This document shows positions 21,557 to 30,745 of a stretch of 52,650 bases of DNA, piece after piece. The position numbers and the translations under genes were made by a program. The stretch lies in NCBI RefSeq assembly GCF_008801575.1, contig NZ_VZPL01000031.1, positions 1-52,650 of the forward strand, read 5' to 3'. Source of the DNA: Xanthomonas cissicola. GTDB taxonomy: Bacteria > Pseudomonadota > Gammaproteobacteria > Xanthomonadales > Xanthomonadaceae. Each line of letters starts with the position of its first letter. Positions within the stretch are counted from its first letter, which is position 1. The notes below the pieces were generated by a model. It was not told where the DNA came from. It made no database searches and saw nothing but the letters and a program-made list of their open reading frames with translations.

Positions 21557-23530
21557 ATGACTTATGCCCCCCGCCTTGCCACTGTTTTCATCGGCCTGCT
21601 GTGCCTTGGCAGCACCGCATTGCACGCGCAAACCCTCGACCCACAGCTGACTGCCATGCGCGATGCCATCGCGGCCGCAGAGCGCGGCCAGACCGATGCC
21701 GGCCAGCTCGCTGCATTGAGCCGCCATCCGCTGTATGGATGGCTGGAATTTGCCGCGCTCAAGCGCAGTATCGACACCGTCTCCAATGCGCAGGCGCAAG
21801 CATTTTTGCAGCGTTATGCCGGCCAGCCCGTGGCTGAGAGCTTCCGCAACACGTGGCTGCCGGCGGTGGCGCGGCGGCAAGACTGGAACACGCTGCTGGC
21901 CAACTGGAAGTCCACCGACAACGTCGGCCTGCGCTGCGCGCAACTGACCGCGCGCCTGGCCACTGGCAAGGCCGATGCACAATGGAGCCGCGATGCGCTG
22001 ACGCTGTGGCGCAACGGCAAGGCGCTGCCCGATGCCTGCGATGCAGTGGTTGCCGGGCTGGAATCGCGCGGCGAACTTACTCTGGCGCTGCGCTGGGAAC
22101 GTGTGGAAGCCGCTGCCGATGCACAGCAGCCTGCGGTGATGCGCACCGCCGCGCGTGGTCTGCCGGCGGCCGATCTGACGCTGGCCATCGATTACGCTGC
22201 CTTTCTCGACAAGGTCCACCCGCGCGCACTAGGTTGGCCCAAGACCGAGCGCAGCCGCCGCATCGCGGTCGACGGGCTGGCCAAGTTGGCCAAGAGCGAT
22301 CCCGACGCTGCCGAGCAGCAGCTACCGCAACTTGCCAGTGCGCTCGGCTTCAGCCAGGCGCAGCGTGGGCAGGTGCTGTATCAGATCGCATTGTGGACCG
22401 TCGCCTCGTATCTGCCGGATTCGGCGCGTCGGCTCAATGCCGTACCGGACGCGTCCTACGACGAACGCCTGCACGAATGGCGTGCACGTGAGGCGATGTC
22501 GCGCGGCGACTGGCCGGCGGCGTTGGCCGCGATTCGCAAGATGCCGGCGAGCCAGCGCAGCGACTCACGCTGGCAGTACTTCGAAGCCCGCCTGGCCGAA
22601 AAGACCGGCGCTGCGGCGGCGGCCCAGCCGCTGTATCGCGCCGCCGCGCAATCGCCGACCTTCCACGGCTTCCTGGCCGCCGACCGCCTGCGGCAACCTT
22701 ACCGGCTTTGCCCCTGGGAGCCCAACGACAGCGCACAGGCAAAGGCCGCCGTTGCGCGCGACCCGGCCCTGGTCCGCGCAATCGCGTTATTTCAGATCGA
22801 TCGCCCCGGTTGGGCCGTGGCCGAATGGAACGATGCCGCCACCCGCTTCGACGACACACAGCGCCGCCTGGCAGTGGAAGTTGCCAGCGACAACGGCTGG
22901 TTCGACCGTGCGGTGTTCGCGCTCGGCAAGCAGCCGGACGAACAACGGCTCTATGCGTTGCGTTTCCCCCTGCACCACGACGACAGCATTCGTCGCGAGG
23001 CCGCCAAGAATGCGATCGACCCAGCCTGGGTGGCTGCGGAAATCCGTGCCGAAAGCATCTTCAATCCGCGCGCGCGCTCGCCGGCCAACGCGATGGGCCT
23101 AATGCAGGTATTGCCTGGCACTGGCGCGGCCGTCGCCAAGGGGATCGCCCTGCCCGGCTATGCGGGTGCAAGCAGCCTCTATGAGCCGGACATCAACATC
23201 GCCATCGGCACGGCGTATCTGCGCCAGCTGCTCAACACCTACGGGCTGCCCTACCTCACCATTGCCGCCTACAACGCAGGTCCCGGCCCCACCGGGCGCT
23301 GGCAATCGCAGCGGCCGAATTTCGAGCCGGACTTCTGGATCGAAACCATCAGCTACAATGAAACCCGCGACTATGTCGCGCGCGTGTTGGCTTTCAGCGT
23401 GATCTACGACTGGCGCCTCAACGGCGACATGCTGCCGTTGAGCGACCGGCTCATGGGCAAGCTGGTGGACAAACGTCTGAAACCGGTATGCACCCCGGGC
23501 CAGGCTGCCAATAACGCCGCGCAGGATTGA
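21557..23530 (+). CDS. slt: Soluble lytic murein transglycosylase (Slt70 type)
   Basis: Periplasmic enzyme cleaving peptidoglycan to 1,6-anhydro products. 657 residues from ATG 21557 with a signal peptide (about 1-24, ending ALHAQ). The middle is an alpha-helical superhelical ring (U/L domains). The C-terminal lysozyme-like domain shows [18 protein letters not shown] with catalytic Glu499, GLMQVLPGT and [14 protein letters not shown]. It is close in length to E. coli Slt70. The frame is open upstream into the receptor promoter region, but the signal peptide fixes the start. Confidence 0.93.
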   Translation: MTYAPRLATVFIGLLCLGSTALHAQTLDPQLTAMRDAIAAAERGQTDAGQLAALSRHPLYGWLEFAALKRSIDTVSNAQAQAFLQRYAGQPVAESFRNTWLPAVARRQDWNTLLANWKSTDNVGLRCAQLTARLATGKADAQWSRDALTLWRNGKALPDACDAVVAGLESRGELTLALRWERVEAAADAQQPAVMRTAARGLPAADLTLAIDYAAFLDKVHPRALGWPKTERSRRIAVDGLAKLAKSDPDAAEQQLPQLASALGFSQAQRGQVLYQIALWTVASYLPDSARRLNAVPDASYDERLHEWRAREAMSRGDWPAALAAIRKMPASQRSDSRWQYFEARLAEKTGAAAAAQPLYRAAAQSPTFHGFLAADRLRQPYRLCPWEPNDSAQAKAAVARDPALVRAIALFQIDRPGWAVAEWNDAATRFDDTQRRLAVEVASDNGWFDRAVFALGKQPDEQRLYALRFPLHHDDSIRREAAKNAIDPAWVAAEIRAESIFNPRARSPANAMGLMQVLPGTGAAVAKGIALPGYAGASSLYEPDINIAIGTAYLRQLLNTYGLPYLTIAAYNAGPGPTGRWQSQRPNFEPDFWIETISYNETRDYVARVLAFSVIYDWRLNGDMLPLSDRLMGKLVDKRLKPVCTPGQAANNAAQD

Positions 23531-23632
23531 GCGACGCCGGTGCCCTGCACGGTTGCAGGGCCCTAGCGCGTGCGCGGCACCGCCATTGCGCACGACACTG
23601 ACGCAACATGGACGCCACGCAGGGAGCGGCAA

Positions 23633-23653
23633 GGACGTACCTGCAGCGTGTCC
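23633..23653. repeat. Second copy of the dispersed GGACGTAC..GCGTGTCC repeat
   Basis: GGACGTACCTGCAGCGTGTCC is 20 of 21 bases identical to 18303-18323. As at the first copy, it lies beyond the 3' end of genes. Confidence 0.6.
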
Positions 23654-23762
23654 AGCGGTCATGGATCGGCATGGAAAGGCAAGGGTGCTGCAAGCATTTC
23701 CCAGCTCCACGATGCAATGCCCCCCCCCCAGACCACATACATCACCACGCCAAACGCATAAC

Positions 23763-23780
23763 GCCCGCATCACTGCGGGC
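23763..23780 (-). terminator. Putative terminator of pectate lyase gene
   Basis: GCCCGCA (23763-23769) and TGCGGGC (23774-23780) with a 4-base loop, 51 bases after the stop on the minus strand, followed by GTTATGCGTTTGG. Confidence 0.55.
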
Positions 23781-23831
23781 GGTGTGCAACTGGGTGCTGC
23801 ACCGCGTTTGCAGCCCTGCAGCCAGCGGCAG

Positions 23832-24983
23832 TTACAGCTTGCCGGCGCCTGCTTTCGCCTTGACGTCTGCAGCGACCTTGTCTGCCGACAGCAGATTGTA
23901 GGTATAGGGCGGTGTCCAGCCGATGTTGGTATTCCACGAGCACGACAGCGCCTTGCCGTTGAGCAGCGAACCCTGATCGCGATACACGCTGCCACCGTAG
24001 TCGGCGGCGATCTTGTCGCAGCTGCTGACACCGCTGATCTCGAACACGTTGCGCTCGGAGAAGATCTTCGACTCCTTGCCCACGCCATGCGCGTAGGAGA
24101 ACGGATACACCGTATTGCTGGTGCTGCCGACGTGGTAGTTGTTGTACAGGTGCACCTGACCGAAGCGCACGCGCGGGGCGCGCGCAGAAATGTTTTCGAA
24201 CAGGGTGTTGGGAATGGTGACCTTGAGCTTGCCGCTGTCGGTACTGGACGCGCTGTCGCTGGAGCCGATCAGGTTGTTCTTTTCGTGCGACTTGAAGGCC
24301 GAGTACGAGACGGTGACGAAATTGGCGCCTTTCTTGATGTCCATCGCGCCATCGTGGTGCTGTTTCGGACGACCATTTGCAGTGCCATTCTGATCGTCGG
24401 TACGGCGGCCATCGGTGAAGGTGACATGGTCCACCCACACGTTGCTGGCGCCTTCCACGGTCAGGCCGTCGTACTCCGCATTCCAGTTGCCGGCGCTGCC
24501 ATCATCCGGGTCCCAGACCGGCTCCGGGTCCCAGACCGGCTCCGGGTCCCATGGATTTTCGATGGTGATATTGCGGATGATGACGTCGTTGGCCTTGACG
24601 TAAAAATAGCCTTCGCGAATTTCAGCGTTGCTGGTGATGCCGATCAGCGTGGTCTTGGTGGGCACGTCCAGACGCGCGCGCGTCTTCATGTCCGAGGTTT
24701 TGGTGTAAGGCTTTCCTTCGCTGATATCGATGATGCCGCTGACCTTGATGATGCGCCCGTTGCTCCCGACGCTTGCGCTCAATGCTGCTTTCAACTCGGC
24801 GGCGTTCTTGACGGTGTAGATATTGGCGGTAGCTGCTTTGGAGCCGCCCTTGGTGCCGCCGTTCTGGGTCGCCCAGCCCGTGGTTGCAACCTCCAACGCC
24901 GCATCGGCATAGGCAACGCCGGTGAGCAGCAACGACCCAACGAACAGCGACGCGGCGGCCGCCGTCGAAAATTTCGGCTTCAT
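23832..24983 (-). CDS. Secreted pectate lyase, polysaccharide lyase family 1
   Basis: Extracellular Ca2+-dependent enzyme that cleaves plant pectate by beta-elimination; a virulence factor secreted by the type II system in Xanthomonas. 383 residues from ATG 24983 with a good ribosome-binding site (GAGGGAGA). Signal peptide 1-26 (AYA/DAAL). Family motifs: [10 protein letters not shown] (vWiDH, about 180-189), [20 protein letters not shown] (Ca-binding region, 209-228) and [11 protein letters not shown] with the catalytic and substrate-binding Arg (268-273). Before the GNWN block there is an exact tandem duplication of EPVWDP (residues 148-159), encoded by two identical 18-base units at 24505-24540. 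Several Xanthomonas family members exist (PelA/B/E type), so I give no symbol. Confidence 0.93.
   Translation of the reverse strand: MKPKFSTAAAASLFVGSLLLTGVAYADAALEVATTGWATQNGGTKGGSKAATANIYTVKNAAELKAALSASVGSNGRIIKVSGIIDISEGKPYTKTSDMKTRARLDVPTKTTLIGITSNAEIREGYFYVKANDVIIRNITIENPWDPEPVWDPEPVWDPDDGSAGNWNAEYDGLTVEGASNVWVDHVTFTDGRRTDDQNGTANGRPKQHHDGAMDIKKGANFVTVSYSAFKSHEKNNLIGSSDSASSTDSGKLKVTIPNTLFENISARAPRVRFGQVHLYNNYHVGSTSNTVYPFSYAHGVGKESKIFSERNVFEISGVSSCDKIAADYGGSVYRDQGSLLNGKALSCSWNTNIGWTPPYTYNLLSADKVAADVKAKAGAGKL
24505..24550. repeat. 18-bp tandem repeat inside the pectate lyase gene
   Basis: TCCGGGTCCCAGACCGGC occurs twice in a row (24505-24522, 24523-24540) followed by ten bases of a third unit. 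It encodes the duplicated hexapeptide EPVWDP. Confidence 0.9.
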
Positions 24984-25786
24984 CTTGATCTCTCCCTCGA
25001 ATGGGTTCGATGCGCCGCGCTGCGGCGCACCCCTGGTCCAGCAGACTCGGAACGTATTATTCAGATATGGAATATTCCATTCCGCGGAGCCGATACTAGG
25101 AGCATTGCAACCGCTTGTATCTAGACGTTTTTCGGATATGCATGCGCAATCACGCAAACGCTTGCGAGACACAAAAGAAGAGACAAAACGCTGCGATCAG
25201 GACACGCAGAGACAGCGCAAGGACACTGCAACGCAGCAAGATTGCGGGTCACGCCATGGGGCGTGCCACGCGAGAATGCACGCCACCATTCAAATACATC
25301 TGTTTTTCGGCGTACCAGTCGTTGCAATCCATTGCCGCGCCGCGGCATTCAACACGAAAGCGCCGCCCGCCTACGACTGGAGCAACGCAAAAGCGCCTAT
25401 CGGTCCATGGCGAAACATTCGCCACCCCGCAGACGGGCGCGTCGGCCCACGTTGTACGCAAGGCGCACGCCCCTCGCTCCAATGTGGCCAGCATGCCGCA
25501 TGACCACGGTCAGATCGATTGCACGGGCGCAGCATCATTGGACGCCACGCGTCTGATGCGCATGGGTCAGCGCCGCCATCGACCGCTCCGGCGACCGGTT
25601 CGCTGCGACCTCACCAAGCCATTCGGTAGGGCAAGGCGAGCTCGTTGCGCAAGCGAGATACCAAACGCTCCATGCGCAGGTGCATCCTGCAATCGCTCAG
25701 CACAAGCATCGAATCGAAGACCATCAGCGCCGGCATCCGGCGCAACAACGCCAACTGGCCGCTCCCTCAACGACGAATGCGTGCGC
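24984..25786. other. 800-base region without a recognisable gene
   Basis: Between the pectate lyase start and the rimI stop. It includes the pectate lyase promoter region with a 14-base palindrome (25067-25080). The rest is of lower GC than its neighbours at about 25080-25350. Frames on both strands lack ribosome-binding sites and resemblance to any family. It may be decayed sequence or hold an RNA gene, but I can support neither. Confidence 0.5.
25067..25080. promoter_or_regulatory. Palindrome ATGGAATATTCCAT upstream of pectate lyase
   Basis: A perfect 14-base palindrome 84-97 bases upstream of the pectate lyase ATG, within the likely promoter. It is a candidate operator. It matches neither a plant-inducible-promoter box nor a clear CRP/Clp consensus. 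Confidence 0.4.
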
Positions 25787-26269
25787 TCAGGAAAATCCTT
25801 CGAAGAACAACTCGATCGCCATCACCAACGCGTCTTCGCGTCCGGTGTGGGATGGGTAGTAGCGCGGGCGCCGGCCGATTTCGTTGAAGCCTTCGGAGTG
25901 GTACAGCGCGATGGCCGAGGGGTTGGACGGGCGCACTTCCAGAAACGCGCGCCGCGCACCGCGATCGCAGGCGCCCTTGATCAGCGCGCGCAGCAACACG
26001 CGACCGTGGCCTTGCGATTGCGCCTCCGGTGCGATGCAGACGTTGAGCACGTGCGCCTCGTCGGCGGCGATGCTGATCACACCATAGCCGATGACCCGGC
26101 CGCCCTGCTCCATCACCCAGCCGGGATATCCGGCCTGCAGGCAGTCGCGAAAGATGTTGCGCGTCCACGGAAACGGATAGGCGCGCAGCTCGATCTCCAT
26201 CACCGCATCTAGGTCGCTCTCGCGCATTGCGCGCAGCGAGTTGGGTTGCGGCGCATTCAATGCGCTCAC
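25787..26269 (-). CDS. rimI: Ribosomal protein bS18 alanine N-acetyltransferase
   Basis: GNAT-fold acetyltransferase acting on the N-terminal alanine of ribosomal protein S18. 160 residues from GTG 26269, overlapping the upstream gene's stop (GTGA). Motif A is in LNVCIAPEAQSQGHGRVLLR (acetyl-CoA binding), and the RimI-typical block LEVRPSNPSAIALYHSEGFN is followed by RRPRYYP, close to the E. coli RimI C-terminal part. The frame continues far upstream without a stop, but overlap with the preceding gene argues for the GTG. Last gene of pssA - holD-like - rimI. Confidence 0.9.
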   Translation of the reverse strand: MSALNAPQPNSLRAMRESDLDAVMEIELRAYPFPWTRNIFRDCLQAGYPGWVMEQGGRVIGYGVISIAADEAHVLNVCIAPEAQSQGHGRVLLRALIKGACDRGARRAFLEVRPSNPSAIALYHSEGFNEIGRRPRYYPSHTGREDALVMAIELFFEGFS

Positions 26270-26733
26270 GCCGGGTCCCGGCGCCGACGCAGCGCGCGCA
26301 GCTGCGGCCACAGTGCACGCTTGGCGGCCGGATTGCCGCGCAGTTCCGCCAGCGGCCAGGATGCCATCAAGGCCTGGGTCGCAGGATCGCCCGGATTGCA
26401 GCCGGATGCGCGCAGCAAGGCCATCTGCAGGCGATCCGGCATGCCGACCCGGCTGCGCCGTTGCGGCACCGACGCTGGCGCAGTGCTGGGCGCACGTGGC
26501 GCTTCGGCCGGTGCCGCCGGTGCATTCCGCCGCGCGACGGGCGCATTGGCCGTTGCAGGTTGCAGCGCCCGCTCCACACGCGCCGGCGCGGCCATCGGTG
26601 CGCGCTCGGCAATCTCGACAGGCGCGGGCAACGCATCGACCGCATCGCGATCCAGGTACACGGTATGCCCCAATGCCTGCAGATACGACACCTGCAGATC
26701 GGACCACATCGGCTCGCTCATTGAGTCGCTCAC
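26266..26733 (-). CDS. holD: Putative DNA polymerase III psi subunit
   Basis: 155 residues from ATG 26733; in-frame Met residues at 5 and 9 are possible alternative starts. The N-terminal part YLQALGHTVYLDRD recalls the first helix and strand of E. coli HolD (LQQLGITQW). The C-terminal block LAELRGNPAAKRALWPQL (128-145) closely resembles E. coli LTDLRANPTARAALWQQI as I remember it. Between them is a long Ala/Pro/Arg-rich linker (about 37-90) unlike E. coli. The gene directly precedes rimI with a 4-base overlap, the same adjacency as holD-rimI in E. coli. Psi would bridge chi (HolC, at 14783) to the clamp loader. The identification rests on short motif similarity plus gene order. Confidence 0.72.
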   Translation of the reverse strand: MSDSMSEPMWSDLQVSYLQALGHTVYLDRDAVDALPAPVEIAERAPMAAPARVERALQPATANAPVARRNAPAAPAEAPRAPSTAPASVPQRRSRVGMPDRLQMALLRASGCNPGDPATQALMASWPLAELRGNPAAKRALWPQLRALRRRRDPA

Positions 26734-26743
26734 GAAAACTGGC

Positions 26744-27517
26744 TCATGGCAGCTCGGGCACGCGCCGCCAGCGTCGCCACAGCCACATCAACGGACCCGA
26801 CAAGGCGTACAGCACGCCGATCACCAGCAACGAGCGCGCCAGATCGATCACCAACAGCGCAATCACCACCGTGGCGATCGCCAGCGCCAGGAACGGCACG
26901 CGGTCGGCACGCGGGCCGCGCGCGCCGCCCTTGAAGCTCCAGAAGCGGATTCGGCTGACCATCAGCAGCGCCGACACCACCGTGACCGCCAGCGCCACAT
27001 AGCGCAGCTGCTCGCCATCGAAGCCCAGGCTGTCGTCGGCGAAGGCCCAAACGAAGGACATCATCAATCCAGCCGCCGCCGGGCTGGCTAGGCCGATGAA
27101 CCAGCGTTTGTCGACCACGCCGACCTGTGTGTTGAAGCGCGCCAGCCGCAGCGCCGCGCAGGCCGCATACAAAAAGGCAGCCGACCAACCGACCCGGCCC
27201 ATCACGCTACTGTCGTACTTCAGCGCCGACAGCGACCAGTGGTACATCACCAGCGCGGGCGCCATGCCGAAGCTGACCAGATCGGCCAGCGAGTCGTACT
27301 GCACACCGAATTCGCTGCTGGTATTGGTCAGACGCGCCACCCTGCCATCCAGCCCGTCCATCACCGCGGCCACGAACACCGCCATGGCGGCCTGGACGAA
27401 CTGCCCATTGGCGGCGGCGATGATGGCGTAGAAACCGGAAAACAGCCCGGCAGTGGTGAACAGGTTCGGCAGCAGGTAAATCGTGCGCGAGCGCGGGGGC
27501 GGTCTCATCTCATCCAT
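26744..27517 (-). CDS. pssA: CDP-diacylglycerol-serine O-phosphatidyltransferase
   Basis: Makes phosphatidylserine, the precursor of phosphatidylethanolamine. 257 residues from ATG 27517 (MDEMRPPPRSRTIYLLPN); ATG 27508 is an alternative. The CDP-alcohol phosphotransferase signature DGLDGRVARLTNTSSEFG followed by QYDSLADLVSFG is complete. About eight hydrophobic helices are visible. This is the integral-membrane type II enzyme, not the phospholipase D-like E. coli type. First gene of a minus-strand set, ten bases before the holD-like gene. Confidence 0.93.
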   Translation of the reverse strand: MDEMRPPPRSRTIYLLPNLFTTAGLFSGFYAIIAAANGQFVQAAMAVFVAAVMDGLDGRVARLTNTSSEFGVQYDSLADLVSFGMAPALVMYHWSLSALKYDSSVMGRVGWSAAFLYAACAALRLARFNTQVGVVDKRWFIGLASPAAAGLMMSFVWAFADDSLGFDGEQLRYVALAVTVVSALLMVSRIRFWSFKGGARGPRADRVPFLALAIATVVIALLVIDLARSLLVIGVLYALSGPLMWLWRRWRRVPELP

Positions 27518-27648
27518 CCGCCAAGTGTAGGGCCTGAGGTCTGTCCGGCGGTAGCGCGCCTGCCGGTTCAGCACCTTGCGCGCCCATCACTTGCCAGCGC
27601 CCGCTGCGGATGCTGCAATCGCGACGGGAATCATCCAGGGGAAGCCAC

Positions 27649-28047
27649 ATGCAACTGTCGTCCGGGCTTTGCGCCCTGTTGATGCTGGTCAGCGCCGCCG
27701 CCGGCGCGACCGATCTTTATAAGTGGAAGGATGCCAAGGGCGTGACCCACTACACCGAAACCCCGCCACCGACCGGCCAGCGCTATGAAGCGCGCCGAAT
27801 CGACGCGCGCAGCGGCACCGCCGCCATTGCTGCAGAGACGGCCGCGCCCGAATCGGCCGACTGCCTCACCGCGCGCCGCAATCTGGAACTGCTCAGCGGC
27901 AAGGGAGAGGTCTCCATGGCGGCCGGCGCCGACGGCAAGCCTGGCGCCGTCTTGGACCAGGATGCCCGTGCGACCCAGAGGAACCTGGCCGACGCCGCCG
28001 TCAAGGCCTATTGCAAGCCGGCAGCCCCAGGCGGCCCGGCCACCTGA
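27649..28047 (+). CDS. DUF4124 domain-containing periplasmic protein
   Basis: 132 residues from ATG 27649 with the ribosome-binding site AGGGGAAG. Signal peptide 1-20 (MQLSSGLCALLMLVSAAAGA). The DUF4124 core follows at once: TDLYKWKDAKGVTHYTETPP, with the characteristic Y-W-D-G-x-x-x-Y pattern. The rest is Ala-rich, with two cysteines that could pair. Function unknown. It is transcribed divergently from pssA; proS is 343 bases downstream. Confidence 0.8.
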   Translation: MQLSSGLCALLMLVSAAAGATDLYKWKDAKGVTHYTETPPPTGQRYEARRIDARSGTAAIAAETAAPESADCLTARRNLELLSGKGEVSMAAGADGKPGAVLDQDARATQRNLADAAVKAYCKPAAPGGPAT

Positions 28048-28390
28048 GCCGGGAAGAGGTGCCAGGACGGGATTGCCGTCCCGCCGCCGGGCTGGAGCCA
28101 AGCACCTTGGTGCCGCGAGCACCGGCCGAGCCAGCGCGCCCGACCTGATGGCCGCACCTGCGTAGTCGTAGACGAAGCGCGGCCCCAACAGCTGCACGAT
28201 CGCCGGGCACCGATGACGGATGTATGCGGACGACCGCGCAGCCTATGGCGCACGTGTGCCGGCAAGCCAGCCACTTGAGCCGCCCCGCACCGGTCCGCCC
28301 TGGCCAGCGACAATCCGCAACGCGCGCCCGGCGATGACCGGCAGGGCCCGAGACTGGCAAACTAGCGGCTTTCCGCCCAAGCGAAGCCCG
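28048..28390. other. Intergenic region before proS
   Basis: 343 bases with a small hairpin (GGACGG/CCGTCC, 28065-28081) that could end the DUF4124 transcript. No gene seen. It should hold the proS promoter. Confidence 0.45.
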
Positions 28391-30085
28391 ATGCGTCTTT
28401 CCCAGTTCCACCTGCACACCACCAAGGAAACCCCGGCCGACGCCGAGCTGGTCAGCCACCGCCTGATGCTGCGCGCGGGCATGATCCGCAAGCTGGCCTC
28501 CGGGCTGTACACCTGGTCGCCACTGGGCCTGCGCGTGTTGCGCAAGGTCGAGGCCATCGTGCGCGAGGAGATGAACCGCGCCGGCGCAGTGGAAGTGCTG
28601 TTTCCCACCATCCAGCCGCGCGAGCTGTGGGACGCCACCGGGCGTTGGGAAAAGTTCGGCGGGCAGCTGCTCAAGATCAAGGACCGCAAGGAACAGGAGT
28701 TCTGCTACAGCCCCACCGCCGAAGAGGCCGCTGCCGAATTCGCGCGCCAGGAGATCAACAGCTACAAGCAGCTGCCGCTGAATTTCTATCAGATCCAGAC
28801 CAAATTCCGCGATGAGATCCGCCCGCGCTTCGGCGTGATGCGTGCGCGCGAGTTCCTGATGAAGGACGCGTATTCGTTCCACCTCACCGACGAGGACATG
28901 GCGCGCGAATACGACAATATGCGCGCCGCCTATACGCGCATCTTCACCCGCCTGGGACTGGACTTCCGCGCCGTGCAGGCAGATTCCGGCGCCATCGGCG
29001 GCGATGCATCGCAGGAATTCCACGTCATCGCCGACTCCGGCGAAGACTCGCTGGCGTTCTCCACTGGCTCCGATTACGCCGCCAATGTGGAAGCCGCCAG
29101 TGCGGCACCGCCTGCCCCGCGCGCCGCGGCCAGCGAAGCGATGCAGCAGGTGGCAACGCCCACCCAGAAGACCTGTGAAGACGTGGCCCAGTTGCTCGGC
29201 ATCGCGCTGCAGCGCACGGTCAAGTCGGTGGCGGTGATGACGCAGGCCGGCTTCGTGCTGGTGCTGGTGCGTGGCGATCACGCGGTCAACGAGATCAAGC
29301 TGGCCAAGGTGCCCGGACTGGCCGATTACCGCCTGGCCAACGAAAGCGAAATCCGCGAACACCTCGGCTGCGAGCCGGGCTTCCTGGGTCCGGTCAACAC
29401 CGCGCGCCCGGTGCGCGTAGTGGCCGACCGCGATGTCGCCGCACTGGCCGATTTTGTGGTCGGCGCGAATGTGTCCGGCGCCCACCTGGTCGGCGTCAAC
29501 TGGGGCCGCGATCTGCCCGAACCGGAGACCGTGGCCGATGTGCGCAACGTGGTCGAAGGCGAACGCGCGGCCGATGGCGGCGAACTGCGCCTGGCTCGCG
29601 GCATCGAGGTGGGCCATGTATTCCAGCTTGGCAGCCAGTACGCGCAGGCGCTGCAAGCCACCGTCATCGACGAAGGTGGCAAGGCGGCGGTGATGAAGAT
29701 GGGCTGCTACGGCATCGGCATTTCGCGCATCGTGGCCGCGGCGATCGAACAGAACCATGACGATGCCGGCATCATCTGGCCCGCGCCGATGGCGCCGTGG
29801 CAGGTGGTGGTCTGCGTGATCAATCCCAAGCAGGACCCGCAGGTGCTCGCCGCCGCCCAGGCCTTGCTGGACCAATTGCTTGCCGCCGGCCTGGATGCCG
29901 CCCTGGACGACCGCGGACTGCGCCCGGGCGCGATGTTCGCCGATATGGAATTGCTGGGCATTCCGCATCGGGTAGTGGTCTCGGAACGTGGATTGGCGGC
30001 CGGCACTTTTGAATATCGCGCCCGTACCGCCGATGCAGCGGAAAGCCTGGATAAAGCCGGGTTATTCTCCCGCCTGGGGCATTGA
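28391..30085 (+). CDS. proS: Prolyl-tRNA synthetase (bacterial type)
   Basis: Charges tRNA-Pro and edits Ala-tRNA-Pro. 564 residues from ATG 28391 ([20 protein letters not shown]). Class II motifs are visible: [20 protein letters not shown] near the start, [26 protein letters not shown] (motif 2 area, too long for a single signature), and [20 protein letters not shown] (motif 3). The INS editing domain occupies about residues 230-395. The C-terminal anticodon-binding domain starts at about 465. The upstream extension of the frame to 28220 is not conserved-looking. Confidence 0.96.
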   Translation: MRLSQFHLHTTKETPADAELVSHRLMLRAGMIRKLASGLYTWSPLGLRVLRKVEAIVREEMNRAGAVEVLFPTIQPRELWDATGRWEKFGGQLLKIKDRKEQEFCYSPTAEEAAAEFARQEINSYKQLPLNFYQIQTKFRDEIRPRFGVMRAREFLMKDAYSFHLTDEDMAREYDNMRAAYTRIFTRLGLDFRAVQADSGAIGGDASQEFHVIADSGEDSLAFSTGSDYAANVEAASAAPPAPRAAASEAMQQVATPTQKTCEDVAQLLGIALQRTVKSVAVMTQAGFVLVLVRGDHAVNEIKLAKVPGLADYRLANESEIREHLGCEPGFLGPVNTARPVRVVADRDVAALADFVVGANVSGAHLVGVNWGRDLPEPETVADVRNVVEGERAADGGELRLARGIEVGHVFQLGSQYAQALQATVIDEGGKAAVMKMGCYGIGISRIVAAAIEQNHDDAGIIWPAPMAPWQVVVCVINPKQDPQVLAAAQALLDQLLAAGLDAALDDRGLRPGAMFADMELLGIPHRVVVSERGLAAGTFEYRARTADAAESLDKAGLFSRLGH

Positions 30086-30123
30086 TCAAACCCGGGCATC
30101 GGCTTCAAATGGATGAACACAAA

Positions 30124-30143
30124 GCGCCGAATTATTTCGGCGC
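30124..30143 (+). terminator. Putative terminator of proS
   Basis: GCGCCGAA (30124-30131), loop TTAT, TTCGGCGC (30136-30143), then ATTTGTC. It lies 39 bases after the proS stop. Confidence 0.65.
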
Positions 30144-30227
30144 ATTTGTCACACCGGTTTTCTCACTTTATGATGGCCACCGCTGCCATGGACCGGCATT
30201 CTTTTTCTCTCATCTTCCGGAGCAGTG

Positions 30228-30689
30228 ATGTCGATCGATCTTAGTGGCCTGTCGGCCAAGCAGTTGAGCGCCCTGATCAAAAATGCAAAGAAGCAGCAGA
30301 CCGTGGTTGCCAAGCGCGCGCCGATCGCCAAGGTCCGCACGCAGCTGGTCCGCGCTGCAAAAGCCCAGGGTTATTCCATCGAAGAATTGTTTGGTGCTTC
30401 TGCCAGTGCCGGCCCGGGCCGTCCGGCGGGTGCCGGCAAGCCGGGTCCGCGTGCCGGCCGCAAGCTGGGCAAGGTGCCGCCGAAGTATCGCAACCCCGGC
30501 AACGCCCAGGAAACCTGGACCGGCCGTGGCAAGCAGCCGCGCTGGCTGGCCGAGTTGACCGCCGCCGGCAAGAAGGTAGAAGACTTCCTGATCAGCAAGG
30601 TCAGCGGCGCGAAAAAAGCAACCGCAAAGAAGGCCTCGCCGCGCAAAGCCGTGACCAAGCGCGCCGCCAAGAAGTCCAAGGCCGCTTGA
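30228..30689 (+). CDS. H-NS family histone-like protein with basic C-terminal tail
   Basis: 153 residues. Start at ATG 30228, with GGAG seven bases upstream; a GTG directly before it is an alternative. The N-terminal part (1-58) is a helical oligomerisation region (LSAKQLSALIKNAKKQQ). The DNA-binding region contains the H-NS-type block YRNPGNAQETWTGRGKQPRW (87-106). Unlike E. coli H-NS it ends in a Lys/Ala-rich tail (about 128-153: AKKATAKKASPRKAVTKRAA) like that of histone H1-like bacterial proteins. Likely role: nucleoid structuring and silencing of AT-rich foreign DNA. Xanthomonas has several such proteins (XrvA and relatives); I do not assign one. Stands alone between two terminators. Confidence 0.88.
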   Translation: MSIDLSGLSAKQLSALIKNAKKQQTVVAKRAPIAKVRTQLVRAAKAQGYSIEELFGASASAGPGRPAGAGKPGPRAGRKLGKVPPKYRNPGNAQETWTGRGKQPRWLAELTAAGKKVEDFLISKVSGAKKATAKKASPRKAVTKRAAKKSKAA

Positions 30690-30705
30690 TTCAAACCAAT
30701 AAGAG

Positions 30706-30727
30706 CGCCGGCCATGCCGGCGTTTTT
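30706..30727 (+). terminator. Rho-independent terminator of the H-NS-like gene
   Basis: CGCCGGC (30706-30712), loop CAT, GCCGGCG (30716-30722), directly followed by TTTTTATT. A textbook terminator, 17 bases after the stop. Confidence 0.9.
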
Positions 30728-30745
30728 ATTGCAGGGTGTTTCCCC

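Larger units (their letters stand above)
23531..23831. other. Intergenic region between convergent slt and pectate lyase genes
   Basis: About 300 bases holding the second copy of the dispersed 21-bp repeat (23633-23653), a run of ten C residues at 23720-23729, and the terminator hairpin at 23763-23780. No gene seen. Confidence 0.6.

Noticed and set aside
25115..26212. Plus-strand 365-codon frame through the gap and rimI
   Set aside because: It has no motifs or ribosome-binding site and the part over rimI is clearly antisense.
26270..26707. Extended N-terminus of rimI to 26707
   Set aside because: It would overlap almost the whole holD-like gene; the GTG at 26269, with its GTGA overlap, fits the family start.
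28001..29968. 655-codon open frame antisense to proS
   Set aside because: Composition is that of a GC-rich shadow; proS motifs are complete on the other strand.
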